DNA of 27,041 bases from CAZPZR01 sp964591105 (GCA_964591105.1 CAZPZR010000021.1:1-27041); one strand, 5' to 3'. Shown: positions 1 through 8,134, counted from the stretch's first letter. Made by a program: numbers and translations. Notes: generated by a model not told the origin, from the sequence alone.

Positions 1-1
1 A

Positions 2-235
2 GCTAGCAGACTTCACGCTCGTCGTCAGATGCTTAAAGTTCTTTACCCAGTGAAAGAAGTTCCAACTGCAGCAGCTGGAAAGAAGAAAAACACAAAAGAA
101 GTTGATCTCGTTGCTAAATTATTCGACGAAATCGCTCCAAAATACGAAAACCGCAACGGTGGTTACACAAGAATCATCAAAATTGGTCAGCGTAAAGGTG
201 ACGCTGCTATGGAAGTTATTATCGAACTTGTATAG
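2..235 (+). CDS. rplQ: 50S ribosomal protein L17 (C-terminal part)
   Basis: The reading frame is open from the left edge (first full codon at base 2) to a TAG at 233-235, so only the C-terminal ~77 residues are present and the true start lies outside the window. The visible part begins ASRLHARRQ and continues through MLKVLYPVKEVP, ending in GGYTRIIKIGQRKGDAAMEV and IIELV. That is the typical end of bacterial L17, a protein of the large ribosomal subunit near the exit tunnel. In Firmicutes rplQ usually closes the S10-spc-alpha ribosomal protein cluster after rpoA, and the terminator just downstream fits an operon end. The ATG at base 29 is an internal methionine, not the start. Confidence 0.95.
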   Translation, partial: ASRLHARRQMLKVLYPVKEVPTAAAGKKKNTKEVDLVAKLFDEIAPKYENRNGGYTRIIKIGQRKGDAAMEVIIELV

Positions 236-260
236 TGACAATTTTATAAAAAGTTTTCAA

Positions 261-291
261 CGCACTCTGAATTTTCAGGGTGCGTTTTTTT
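261..291 (+). terminator. Rho-independent terminator after rplQ
   Basis: A 10-bp stem (CGCACTCTGA at 261-270 with TCAGGGTGCG at 275-284, one G-T pair) encloses a 4-nt loop and is followed by a run of seven T at 285-291. It lies 26 nt after the L17 stop codon and should end the ribosomal protein transcript. Confidence 0.92.
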
Positions 292-374
292 ACATTGTTA
301 TGCGTCTTTCAGGTATTAGGAAATCATGTTAAGAATCTGACTATTCTGTTAAATTATCTACTTATGACGAAAAG

Positions 375-403
375 CTTACAAAAAAAGAAAAAGATGATAT
401 AAT
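375..403 (+). promoter_or_regulatory. Predicted sigma-A promoter of the hydrogenase operon
   Basis: CTTACA (375-380) and a perfect TATAAT (398-403) are separated by 17 bp. Transcription would start near 410, about 40 nt before the ATG at 450. The -35 matches consensus at four of six positions. Confidence 0.65.
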
Positions 404-449
404 ATTTTAAAATATACTGCTAAAATTGATAAGAAAATGAGGTGTAACA

Positions 450-2282
450 ATGAGTAGACTTGAACTTGCTTCGCCAAAGAAAGCCAAAATTGTTATGGAA
501 GGTTTATACAAAGATTTAGAGCGAAGAATTGAATCTAGCCCTCCGGGACTGTGTCCAGTAGATATGGCGCGTGCATTTTTGGAATTGTGTCATGCACAGA
601 CATGTGGAAAATGTGTTCCTTGCCGTATTGGTTTAGGACAGCTGAACCATTTTATCAAGGATGTGCTTGATGGAAATGCTACAATGGAAACTTTGGATAT
701 CATGGAAGATACAGCATTATCTATTATGGAGTCTGCGGACTGTGCGATTGGATATGAAGCTGCGAACATGGTTTACAAGGGATTAATCGGTTATCGTGAC
801 GATTATATTGAGCATATTCAGAATGGACGTTGTACTTGTACATACAACCAGCCAGTGCCATGTGTTGCGTTATGTCCAGCACATGTAGATATTCCAGGAT
901 ATGTGGCATTAGTTGGCGAAGGTCGTTATGCAGATGCGATTCGACTCATTCGTAAGGATAATCCATTCCCAACAACGTGTGGATTTATTTGCGAACATCC
1001 ATGTGAAGCTAGATGCCGAAGAAATATGATTGACGATTCTATTAATATTCGTGGATTAAAGCGTGTGGCTGCTGATTTTGCAGGTGAAGTGGATCCACCG
1101 AAGTGCGCACCTAGCACAGGAAAGAAGATAGCGGTTCTTGGTGGTGGACCTGGTGGATTGAGTGCTGCATACTATTTACAGCTTATGGGACATCAGACGA
1201 CAGTGTTTGAGATGCTTCCAAAATTAGGCGGTATGCTTCGCTATGGTATTCCAAACTATCGTTTACCAAAAGAACGTCTGGAAGACGATATTAATGCTAT
1301 TTTAAAGACTGGTGTAGAAGTAAAATATGGTCTGAAGATTGGACAGGATATTACAATTCAAGAACTGAGAGAAGAGTATGATGCTGTTCTCATCACCATT
1401 GGTGCCAGCACAGATAAGAAACTTGGTCTGGAAGGAGAAGACGCAGAAGGTGTAATGTCTGCGGTACAGTTCCTTCGTAATGTTGGAAAAAATCAGATCA
1501 TGGATTTGACAGGAAAAGAAGTTGCAGTTATCGGTGGCGGTAACGTGTCTATGGATGCGGTACGTACAGCGAAGAGACTTGGAGCAAAGAAAGTAAGCAT
1601 TGTATATAGACGAAGAGTTGCAGATATGACAGCTCTTCCAAATGAAATTGAAGGTGCTGTTGCTGAGGGCATCGAACTTCAGACATTAAAAGCACCAGCA
1701 GCTCTCGACGTGGATGACAACAACCATATTAGAGGTATTTATGTGACTCCACAGATGATTAGTGCAATCAAAGATGGACGTGCAAGTGTGAAAGCAACTG
1801 GAGAGGAAAATATTTACATACCATGCGATGTACTTGTAGTTGCGATTGGACAGAATATCGAGACAGCTCACTTCGAACAGGCAGGTATTCCAGTTGCACG
1901 CGGTAAGATTATGGCAAATAGTTCTGGTACATTTGAAAATATGCCAGGCGTATTTTCCGGTGGAGACTGCGCAAGTGGTCCAGCATCTGTAATCAAAGCG
2001 ATTGCAGCCGCAAAAGTAGTTGCAGCAAACATTGATGAATATCTTGGATATCATCATGAGATTTCTTGTGATGTAGAGATTCCAGCAGCAAATCTGGATG
2101 ATCGTACACCATGTGGAAGAGTAGAACTTACAGAGCGAGAAGCTTGTGAACGAGTAAAAGACTTTAACGGTTGTGAAAACTGTATGACAGAGAAGGAAGC
2201 AAAACAGGAAGCTTCCAGATGTTTAAGATGTGACCACTTTGGTTACGGAATATTCAAAGGAGGCAGAGAGACATTATGGTAA
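450..2282 (+). CDS. NuoF-type [4Fe-4S] domain fused to GltD-like FAD/NADPH oxidoreductase (hydrogenase partner)
   Basis: A 610-residue flavoprotein that probably links NAD(P)H to the hydrogenase encoded next. Residues ~30-120 resemble only the iron-sulfur tail of NuoF, with CGKCVPCR giving C52/C55/C58 and a distal C98; the FMN/NADH domain of full NuoF is absent. Residues ~125-600 look like the small subunit of glutamate synthase or NfnB. They contain a Cys-rich N-terminal cluster region (C138, C142, C177, C181, C185, C189), an FAD Rossmann motif VLGGGPGGLSAA (229-240), an NADPH motif IGGGNVSMDA (361-370) and a C-terminal FAD motif GGDCASGPASVIKA (504-517). A further C575/C578/C591/C594 set follows. 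The ATG at 450 has GAGGTG upstream, and the stop overlaps the hydrogenase start by 7 bp, suggesting translational coupling. No NuoE-like subunit is encoded nearby. The direction of electron flow, and whether the enzyme bifurcates electrons, cannot be read from sequence. Confidence 0.88.
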   Translation: MSRLELASPKKAKIVMEGLYKDLERRIESSPPGLCPVDMARAFLELCHAQTCGKCVPCRIGLGQLNHFIKDVLDGNATMETLDIMEDTALSIMESADCAIGYEAANMVYKGLIGYRDDYIEHIQNGRCTCTYNQPVPCVALCPAHVDIPGYVALVGEGRYADAIRLIRKDNPFPTTCGFICEHPCEARCRRNMIDDSINIRGLKRVAADFAGEVDPPKCAPSTGKKIAVLGGGPGGLSAAYYLQLMGHQTTVFEMLPKLGGMLRYGIPNYRLPKERLEDDINAILKTGVEVKYGLKIGQDITIQELREEYDAVLITIGASTDKKLGLEGEDAEGVMSAVQFLRNVGKNQIMDLTGKEVAVIGGGNVSMDAVRTAKRLGAKKVSIVYRRRVADMTALPNEIEGAVAEGIELQTLKAPAALDVDDNNHIRGIYVTPQMISAIKDGRASVKATGEENIYIPCDVLVVAIGQNIETAHFEQAGIPVARGKIMANSSGTFENMPGVFSGGDCASGPASVIKAIAAAKVVAANIDEYLGYHHEISCDVEIPAANLDDRTPCGRVELTEREACERVKDFNGCENCMTEKEAKQEASRCLRCDHFGYGIFKGGRETLW

Positions 2283-4030
2283 ATCTTATTATTGATGGAA
2301 AGAAAATATCCGTAAAAGAAAATACCACAATCATGGAGGCTGCCGCACAGAATGATATCCATATTCCAAAGTTGTGTTATTTGAAGGGAATCAATGAAAT
2401 CGCAGCCTGTCGTGTGTGTGTAGTAGAACTAGAAGGAAAGGATAAATTGATTACGTCTTGTAACAATGTCTGTACAGAGGGCATGGTAATTCACACCAAC
2501 AGTCCAAAGGTTCGTAGACATCGTAAGACAACAGTAGAGCTCATCCTTTCTCAGCATGATTGCAAGTGTGTAACATGTTTCCGTAATGGAAATTGTTCAC
2601 TGCAGACAATCGCGAAGGATCTGAATATCTTAAAAGTGCCATTTAAGATGGAACCAGAGCGTAGACCATGGAACATGAAGTTCCCATTACTCCGTGATTC
2701 TTCCAAGTGTATCAAATGTATGCGCTGTGTACAGATTTGTGAAAAGGTACAGACACTTGGGGTATGGGATCTGGAAGGAACTGGATCTAGAACTACGATT
2801 GACGTAGGAATGCATCGCAAGATTAAAGATGTAAACTGTGCATTGTGTGGACAATGTATCACACACTGTCCAGTTGGTGCGTTGGGAACACGCGACGATA
2901 CTGGTGAAGTATGGGATGCAATCGATGATCCAGATAAGATTGTAGTTGCTCAGGTAGCACCTGCAGTTCGTGCAGCATGGGGCGAAGACCTTGGCCTGAA
3001 GAGAGAAGAAGCTACGATTGGTAAAATCTTTGATGCATTAAAGAGAATGGGTGTCGACTATGTATTTGACACAACTTTTACTGCAGACTTGACCATTATG
3101 GAAGAAGGAACAGAGTTCATTCATAGATTTACGAATGGAGAATTAAAAGAACGACCAATGTTTACTTCTTGCTGTCCAGGATGGATTCGTTTCATTAAAA
3201 CAGAATATCCACATTTGGTAAAACAGTTATCTACTGCAAAATCACCACAGCAGATGTTTGGTGCAACGATGAAAACATATTTTGCTGAGAAATTAGGTGT
3301 TTCTCCAGAGAAGATTCATACCGTTTCTGTTATGCCTTGTGTCGCTAAAAAAGGCGAAAAAGAGATGGAATTATTCTACGGAGAATATGCAGGTCATGAT
3401 GTAGATACAGTTATTACAACACGTGAACTTGTACAGATGATTCGAAGCGCACATATTGCACCAGATGCACTGGTGGATATTGAACCAGATACACCAATGC
3501 AGGATGGCTCTGGGGCAGGTGTAATCTTCGGTGCTACTGGTGGAGTTATGGAAGCAGCACTTCGAAGTGCATACTATTTGTTAAAGAATGAAAACCCTCC
3601 AGTGGATGCATTTAAGGCTGTTCGAAGTACAGAATTCAATGGAAATGAAGGCGTACAGGAAGCGGTATTTAAAATTGATGACATTGAAGTAAGAACAGCA
3701 GCTGTCAGTGGACTTGGAAATACCAGAAGATTAATCGATAAGATTGAGCGTGGCGAAGTACATTATGACTTTGTAGAAGTTATGGCATGTCCTGGTGGAT
3801 GCGTAGGCGGTGGCGGTCAGCCAATCCATGATGGTGTAGAACTTGCATTTGAGCGTGGCAAAAACTTGTATGATTTAGACCAGAATGCAACTCTGAGATT
3901 CTCTCATGAGAATCGCGATGTGATTCGTATGTATGAAGAATACTTTGAAAAACCAGGTTCTCACAAGGCTCATATGTTGTTACATACAGAACATTCTCCA
4001 AAGGAAGTTAATTACGGAAAAGGATTCTAA
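2276..4030 (+). CDS. hydA: [FeFe] hydrogenase, group A, catalytic subunit
   Basis: A 584-residue [FeFe] hydrogenase that catalyses H2 evolution or uptake in the cytoplasm. In order it shows an N-terminal [2Fe-2S] domain (C34, C45, C48, C62), a His-ligated cluster site (H94, C98, C101, C107), two [4Fe-4S] ferredoxin sites (C145/148/151/155 and C188/191/194/198) and the H-cluster domain. All three H-cluster signatures are intact: TSCCPGW (297-303), MPCVAKKGE (353-361) and EVMACPGGCVGGGGQP (501-516). The layout matches the CpI-type enzyme (about 574 residues) with no extra C-terminal cluster. Its start overlaps the preceding GltD-like gene, so the two probably form a complex. That pairing fits the glutamate-synthase-linked class of group A hydrogenases (HydDB group A2, from memory) better than the HydABC trimer. 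No maturases (HydE/F/G) are in the window, so they must be elsewhere. Confidence 0.96.
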   Translation: MVNLIIDGKKISVKENTTIMEAAAQNDIHIPKLCYLKGINEIAACRVCVVELEGKDKLITSCNNVCTEGMVIHTNSPKVRRHRKTTVELILSQHDCKCVTCFRNGNCSLQTIAKDLNILKVPFKMEPERRPWNMKFPLLRDSSKCIKCMRCVQICEKVQTLGVWDLEGTGSRTTIDVGMHRKIKDVNCALCGQCITHCPVGALGTRDDTGEVWDAIDDPDKIVVAQVAPAVRAAWGEDLGLKREEATIGKIFDALKRMGVDYVFDTTFTADLTIMEEGTEFIHRFTNGELKERPMFTSCCPGWIRFIKTEYPHLVKQLSTAKSPQQMFGATMKTYFAEKLGVSPEKIHTVSVMPCVAKKGEKEMELFYGEYAGHDVDTVITTRELVQMIRSAHIAPDALVDIEPDTPMQDGSGAGVIFGATGGVMEAALRSAYYLLKNENPPVDAFKAVRSTEFNGNEGVQEAVFKIDDIEVRTAAVSGLGNTRRLIDKIERGEVHYDFVEVMACPGGCVGGGGQPIHDGVELAFERGKNLYDLDQNATLRFSHENRDVIRMYEEYFEKPGSHKAHMLLHTEHSPKEVNYGKGF

Positions 4031-4055
4031 GAGAATCTGCAAAACGGAATATCAT

Positions 4056-4087
4056 AAGGAGTAAGTCAAAAGACTTGCTCCTTTTTT
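4056..4087 (+). terminator. Rho-independent terminator after hydA
   Basis: GGAGTAAGTC (4058-4067) pairs with GACTTGCTCC (4072-4081), with one G-T pair, around an AAAA loop. AA/TT extends the stem at its base, and a T-run covers 4082-4087. It closes the hydrogenase operon 26 nt after the stop. Confidence 0.92.
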
Positions 4088-4169
4088 AAATCTGATGTAT
4101 GATATTCATGGATTAAAATTACTAATGAGTAAGGTATGATTATTTAGAACAGATTATAGGAGGAAACGC

Positions 4170-5342
4170 ATGGATTACGCAAAAGTATCATTGGAAAAAC
4201 ATTATGACTGGAAAGGAAAGATCGAAGTAATCTGTCGCGCACCATTGGAAGATAAGGATGATTTATCTTTGGCATATACACCTGGTGTTGCTACACCTTG
4301 CCTTGAAATTCAGAAAGATATAAATAAAAGTTACGAATTAACAAGACGTGCGAATTTAGTAGCTGTAGTTACAGACGGAACTGCAGTACTTGGACTTGGC
4401 GATATTGGACCAGAAGCTGGTATGCCAGTTATGGAAGGAAAATGCGCATTATTCAAAGCATTTGGAGATGTAGATGCAATTCCATTATGTGTCCGTACGA
4501 AAAATGTAGATGAGATTGTTCAGACAATCAGCCTCTTAGCTGGAAGCTTTGGTGGAGTAAACTTGGAAGATATTGCAGCACCAAGATGTTTTGAAATTGA
4601 AAAGAAATTAAAAGAATGCTGTGATATTCCAATTTTCCATGATGACCAGCACGGAACAGCAGTTGTAGTATTGGCAGCGCTTATGAACGCATTAAAATTG
4701 ACTGGTAAAAAGATGGAAGAGCTTCGTGTAGTAACAAGCGGAGCCGGAGCAGCAGGAATTGCAATTATCAAATTATTGTTGGCAAATGGTTTGAAAGACG
4801 TAGTTCTTTGTGATAGACAGGGTGCTATTTACAAAGGTAGAGAAAATCTGAATGCAATCAAAGAAGAAATGGCTGAAATTACAAACGTAGAGTGCAGAAA
4901 AGGAACTCTGGAAGAAGTAATCAAAGGTGCGGACGTATTTATCGGTGTATCTGCTCCAGGATGCTTGACAGAGGAAATGGTGAAGAGCATGGCACCAAAT
5001 CCAATTCTCTTCCCAATGGCAAATCCTACACCGGAAATTATGCCGGATCTTGCGAAAAAAGCGGGAGCAGCAATTATCGGTACAGGAAGAAGCGATTTCC
5101 CAAATCAGATTAACAACGTACTTGCATTCCCTGGAATTTTCAGAGGTGCGTTAGATGTAAGAGCAAGTGATATCAATGAAGAAATGAAGATTGCAGCAGC
5201 AAAAGCGATTGCGGATTTTGTTTCTGAAGATGAACTGAATGCGGATTACATTATTCCAAGTGCACTGAATAAGGATGTAGCACAGGCAGTAGCAAAAGCA
5301 GTAGCACAGGCAGCAAAAGATTCTGGAGTTGCTCGTATTTAA
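4170..5342 (+). CDS. Malic enzyme, NAD(P)-dependent (short bacterial form)
   Basis: A 390-residue cytosolic enzyme catalysing oxidative decarboxylation of malate to pyruvate and CO2 with a divalent metal. Family marks are LAYTPGVATPCL (35-46, catalytic Tyr36), GLGDIGPEAGMPVMEGK (75-91, catalytic Lys91), GVNLEDIAAPRCFEIE (129-144, metal-binding E133/D134) and IFHDDQHGTAVVVLAAL (155-171). The Rossmann loop is SGAGAAG (190-196). Asp215 in VVLCDRQG, near the end of the second strand, hints at NAD rather than NADP, but that is inference. Length is normal for the two-domain bacterial form without a phosphotransacetylase tail. AGGAGG at 4158-4163 sets the ATG at 4170. The gene has its own terminator. 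A weak TATGAT at 4135-4140 could be its -10, without a good -35. The transporter downstream may be metabolically related but is separately promoted. Confidence 0.95.
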   Translation: MDYAKVSLEKHYDWKGKIEVICRAPLEDKDDLSLAYTPGVATPCLEIQKDINKSYELTRRANLVAVVTDGTAVLGLGDIGPEAGMPVMEGKCALFKAFGDVDAIPLCVRTKNVDEIVQTISLLAGSFGGVNLEDIAAPRCFEIEKKLKECCDIPIFHDDQHGTAVVVLAALMNALKLTGKKMEELRVVTSGAGAAGIAIIKLLLANGLKDVVLCDRQGAIYKGRENLNAIKEEMAEITNVECRKGTLEEVIKGADVFIGVSAPGCLTEEMVKSMAPNPILFPMANPTPEIMPDLAKKAGAAIIGTGRSDFPNQINNVLAFPGIFRGALDVRASDINEEMKIAAAKAIADFVSEDELNADYIIPSALNKDVAQAVAKAVAQAAKDSGVARI

Positions 5343-5360
5343 TAAGAATTAGTAAATGGA

Positions 5361-5393
5361 AGTGGAAGACGAGGGAAAGTCTTCCACTTTTTT
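5361..5393 (+). terminator. Rho-independent terminator after the malic enzyme gene
   Basis: A perfect 10-bp stem (AGTGGAAGAC at 5361-5370 with GTCTTCCACT at 5379-5388) encloses an 8-nt loop, with T residues at 5388-5393. The last T residues run directly into the -35 box of the next promoter. Confidence 0.93.
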
Positions 5394-5394
5394 C

Positions 5395-5423
5395 TTGACA
5401 TAGCATTTTCGAAGTGCTATATT
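5395..5423 (+). promoter_or_regulatory. Near-consensus promoter of the symporter gene
   Basis: A perfect TTGACA (5395-5400), a 17-bp spacer and TATATT (5418-5423, five of six) form the best promoter in the window. The predicted start is near 5430. The spacer is framed by a 6-bp inverted repeat, ATAGCA (5400-5405) and TGCTAT (5415-5420). Confidence 0.88.
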
Positions 5424-5445
5424 ATTTTTAAAGATAAACTTCAAT

Positions 5446-5470
5446 ACTTTAAAGCGTAACGCTTTAAAGT
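5446..5470 (+). promoter_or_regulatory. Perfect 25-bp palindrome, probable repressor operator
   Basis: ACTTTAAAGCGT (5446-5457) and ACGCTTTAAAGT (5459-5470) are exact reverse complements around a single A at 5458. The element starts about 16 nt after the predicted transcription start and ends 29 nt before the ATG at 5500. It has no T-run and sits in a leader, so an operator for a dimeric regulator (LacI- or GntR-like half-sites are plausible) is likelier than a terminator. No regulator gene is adjacent. Confidence 0.75.
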
Positions 5471-5499
5471 GGATGAGAGAAAGGGAAGGATAGAAAACT

Positions 5500-7029
5500 A
5501 TGGGTATCAAGGTAGCAATGTTAGTGATATTCTTTGCAATCATGGTTGCAGTAGGAATTCACACAAGGAAGACGACAACAAGTGTAGATGGTTTTGTATT
5601 AGGAGGACGTTCTGTAGGGCCATGGCTCACAGCATTTGCTTATGGTACTTCATATTTTTCAGCAGTAGTATTTGTAGGATATGCAGGACAGTTCGGATGG
5701 AAGTACGGGTTAGCATCCACATGGATCGGACTTGGGAATGCATTTATTGGAAGTTTACTTGCATGGGTAATTCTTGGAAGACGTACGAAGGTTATGACAC
5801 AGCATTTGAATTCTAAGACAATGCCAGATTTCTTCGGTTCACGTTTTGAAAGCAAGTCTATGAAGATTGTTGCATCCGCAATTGTGTTCATATTCTTAGT
5901 GCCATATACAGCATCTGTATACAATGGATTATCTCGATTGTTTGGAATGGCATTTGATATTCCTTACACTGTATGTGTAATTGTCATGGCGGCATTTACG
6001 GCGGTATACGTAATCTTAGGCGGATACATGGCAACAGCGATTAACGATTTTATTCAGGGAATTATCATGTTATTTGGAATTTGTGTTGTGATTGCAGCAG
6101 TTTTGAATGGACAGGGTGGCTTTATTGAAGCAGTGAAGACAATGGCAGAGATTCCAAGCGATGTACCAGTAACGATGGGACAACAGGGAGCTTTTACTTC
6201 ATTTTTTGGACCAGACCCAATCAATTTACTTGGAGTAGTAATTCTTACATCTCTTGGTACTTGGGGACTTCCACAGATGGTTGGAAAATTCTACGCGATC
6301 AAAGATGAGAAATCTATTTACACAGGAACAATTGTTTCTACAGCATTTGCAGTGATCATTTCTGGAGGATGTTACTTCCTGGGTGGATTTGGAAGACTCT
6401 TTGACAATGCAGCGATTTACGCAGAAGATGGAAGTGTTGTATTCGATAGTATTGTTCCATATATGCTTTCCACATTGCCAGACATTTTAATTGGAATCGT
6501 AGTAGTATTGGTACTGTCAGCATCTATGTCAACACTCGCATCACTGGTACTTACTTCTAGTTCCACATTGACCTTAGACTTCTTAAAAGACAACGTAATC
6601 AAAGATATGAGTGAAAAGAAACAAGTTCGTACAATGCAGGTATTGGTAGTATTTTTCATTACTTTATCCGTTGTAATTGCATTAGACCCACCAACCTTTA
6701 TTGCGCAGCTCATGGGAATTTCCTGGGGCGCACTTGCAGGAGCATTCTTAGCACCATTCTTATACGGGTTATACTGGAAAAAGGTAACGAGAGCAGCTGT
6801 TTGGGTAAGTTTTGCAAGTGGTGTAGGAATTACCGTATCAAATATGTTTTTGAAATATATCGCATCTCCAATTAATGCAGGTGCAGTAGCAATGGTAGCA
6901 GGGCTGATTCTTGTACCGATTGTTAGCCTAGTGACTCCAAAGATGGAGAAAGAAAAAGTGGATGAAATCTTCTCTTGTTACGAAGAAAAAGTTTCCATTC
7001 CAAAGAAAAAATCATTAGAAGTATCCTAA
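5500..7029 (+). CDS. Sodium:solute symporter family (SSF) transporter
   Basis: A 509-residue polytopic membrane protein with about 13 hydrophobic segments across nearly its whole length, as in SSF members such as PutP, PanF and SGLT-like carriers. The N-terminal GFVLGGRSVGPWLTAFAYG (residues ~31-49) and the segment FTAVYVILGGYMATAINDFI, a strong SSF signature (TM5 region), place it in the family. The tail after the last membrane helix is short and charged. Substrate cannot be assigned: family members move amino acids, carboxylates, pantothenate or sugars with Na+. GGAAGG at 5484-5489 supports the ATG at 5500. The strong promoter plus perfect palindrome upstream suggests tight on/off control. 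It is transcribed alone, convergent with the cell-wall hydrolase gene. Confidence 0.9.
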   Translation: MGIKVAMLVIFFAIMVAVGIHTRKTTTSVDGFVLGGRSVGPWLTAFAYGTSYFSAVVFVGYAGQFGWKYGLASTWIGLGNAFIGSLLAWVILGRRTKVMTQHLNSKTMPDFFGSRFESKSMKIVASAIVFIFLVPYTASVYNGLSRLFGMAFDIPYTVCVIVMAAFTAVYVILGGYMATAINDFIQGIIMLFGICVVIAAVLNGQGGFIEAVKTMAEIPSDVPVTMGQQGAFTSFFGPDPINLLGVVILTSLGTWGLPQMVGKFYAIKDEKSIYTGTIVSTAFAVIISGGCYFLGGFGRLFDNAAIYAEDGSVVFDSIVPYMLSTLPDILIGIVVVLVLSASMSTLASLVLTSSSTLTLDFLKDNVIKDMSEKKQVRTMQVLVVFFITLSVVIALDPPTFIAQLMGISWGALAGAFLAPFLYGLYWKKVTRAAVWVSFASGVGITVSNMFLKYIASPINAGAVAMVAGLILVPIVSLVTPKMEKEKVDEIFSCYEEKVSIPKKKSLEVS

Positions 7030-7063
7030 AAAAAATGGGGACATCGTTTAGAACGGTGTCCCC
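7028..7063 (-). terminator. Terminator between convergent genes, strongest for the minus strand
   Basis: GGGGACATCG (7037-7046) pairs with CGGTGTCCCC (7054-7063), with one G-T pair, around a 7-nt loop. Read on the minus strand the stem is followed by eight U (A-run 7028-7035), an excellent terminator for the hydrolase gene. On the plus strand it is followed only by TTAATATTTGATTT, so it is a weaker terminator for the symporter. Confidence 0.88.
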
Positions 7064-7075
7064 TTAATATTTGAT

Positions 7076-8134
7076 TTACCAGAAAACATTTCCTCCGACA
7101 TTCACACCGTAATGACCGGTCCATGCGGCATGGAAGAAATAACAATTCTTTACTTTGCTGTGGCGTTTGCCAGCGAGAGCAGCTTTCGCAACGGAGTATG
7201 CTGTAGAGGAAGGACCACGGGAAAGTACTCGTTCCAAACTTCCGTTCCAAGTCGGTGAAAATTGTCCGGACTGATAGATTACTCCTTTGAGTGTATTCGG
7301 AAATCTTGAACTTGCAACACGATTCATGATAACAGTTGCAACAGCAAGCATTCCATCATAAGAACTTCCACCTGCTTCACATTCGAGAATAGCTGCAAAT
7401 AAAACAACATCTTCAACACTCGCTGTTGTAGCACCAACATTGGCGGAACCATCGTCAGTATTGCCAGTACCAGTTGAGGTTGTCTCATTGTTCTGAGCAT
7501 CTTTCAAAGCCTGTTCAGCAGCTCGTGCTTTTTCCAACTCTTTGTTGTACTTTGACAATTTGCCAGAAGTAGAAGAAATCTGCTGTTTTAAATTATTTTT
7601 CTGAGAAGTAAGCGTATCCTGCATTGCGGAAAGTTCTTCCTGCTGTTTGGTAAGAGCAGCTTGCTTTTCTTCTACTTTTTCACTGACAGCCTGATATTCA
7701 GCTAGCATATTACGGTCATATTCTGTAATAGTAGAAATATATTCTGCATTACTTAAGAAATCTGCCATGTTCTGTGATGTGAGTAAAATATGAAGAAGAT
7801 TGACACTGCCACCTTCGTACATAAATTTAATACGCTCTTTCATCGCTTCATATTGAAGATCCTCATTCATCTTAGCAGCGGCAAGTTCAAGCTTGGCCTG
7901 ATCCACTTTTTCACTAAGAGAATTAATCTGAGAAGCGGTTTCTTCCAATTCTTTTGCCAGAGAGGACATCTCATTATTCAGGGAATCTAATTCTCCCTGC
8001 AGTTCAGAAGTCTTCTCTTCCAATTCTTTTGAAGAAGGGGCAGCATATACCAAGATGTCGGAAGAAGCTATTGTTAACGCACAGAATAACCCTAAAGCTG
8101 TGTGTAACATACGTTTCTTATTCTTGTTAATCAT
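7076..8134 (-). CDS. Secreted coiled-coil (PcsB/CwlO-like) protein with C-terminal SleB cell-wall hydrolase domain
   Basis: A 352-residue exported protein likely to cut peptidoglycan. A Sec signal peptide (MINKNKKRM followed by a hydrophobic stretch, ending near ILVYA-AP at ~31) precedes a long heptad-rich coiled coil (residues ~35-215) like the N-terminal module of PcsB/CwlO proteins. A Thr/Gly/Asn linker (216-235) leads to a SleB/Hydrolase_2 domain (241-352) with LECEAGG (likely catalytic Glu253), AVATVIMNRV and GVIYQSGQFSP. The start is set at 8134 rather than an in-frame ATG at 8173. The inner ATG has AAAGGA at good spacing and begins the signal peptide, while the predicted transcription start (~8175) would leave no leader for the outer one. 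In PcsB-type systems the coiled coil docks on FtsEX; whether that holds here is unknown. It is the only minus-strand gene. Confidence 0.88.
   Translation of the reverse strand: MINKNKKRMLHTALGLFCALTIASSDILVYAAPSSKELEEKTSELQGELDSLNNEMSSLAKELEETASQINSLSEKVDQAKLELAAAKMNEDLQYEAMKERIKFMYEGGSVNLLHILLTSQNMADFLSNAEYISTITEYDRNMLAEYQAVSEKVEEKQAALTKQQEELSAMQDTLTSQKNNLKQQISSTSGKLSKYNKELEKARAAEQALKDAQNNETTSTGTGNTDDGSANVGATTASVEDVVLFAAILECEAGGSSYDGMLAVATVIMNRVASSRFPNTLKGVIYQSGQFSPTWNGSLERVLSRGPSSTAYSVAKAALAGKRHSKVKNCYFFHAAWTGHYGVNVGGNVFW

Noticed and set aside
5469..5816. 115-codon frame overlapping the symporter start
   Set aside because: It is in another frame of a clear SSF gene, begins inside the operator palindrome and is rich in Cys/Trp/Ser as expected from a shadow frame.
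7028..7063. Equally strong bidirectional terminator
   Set aside because: Only the minus-strand reading has a long U-run (eight); the plus-strand side has two T followed by AATATTT, so it is called mainly for the minus strand.
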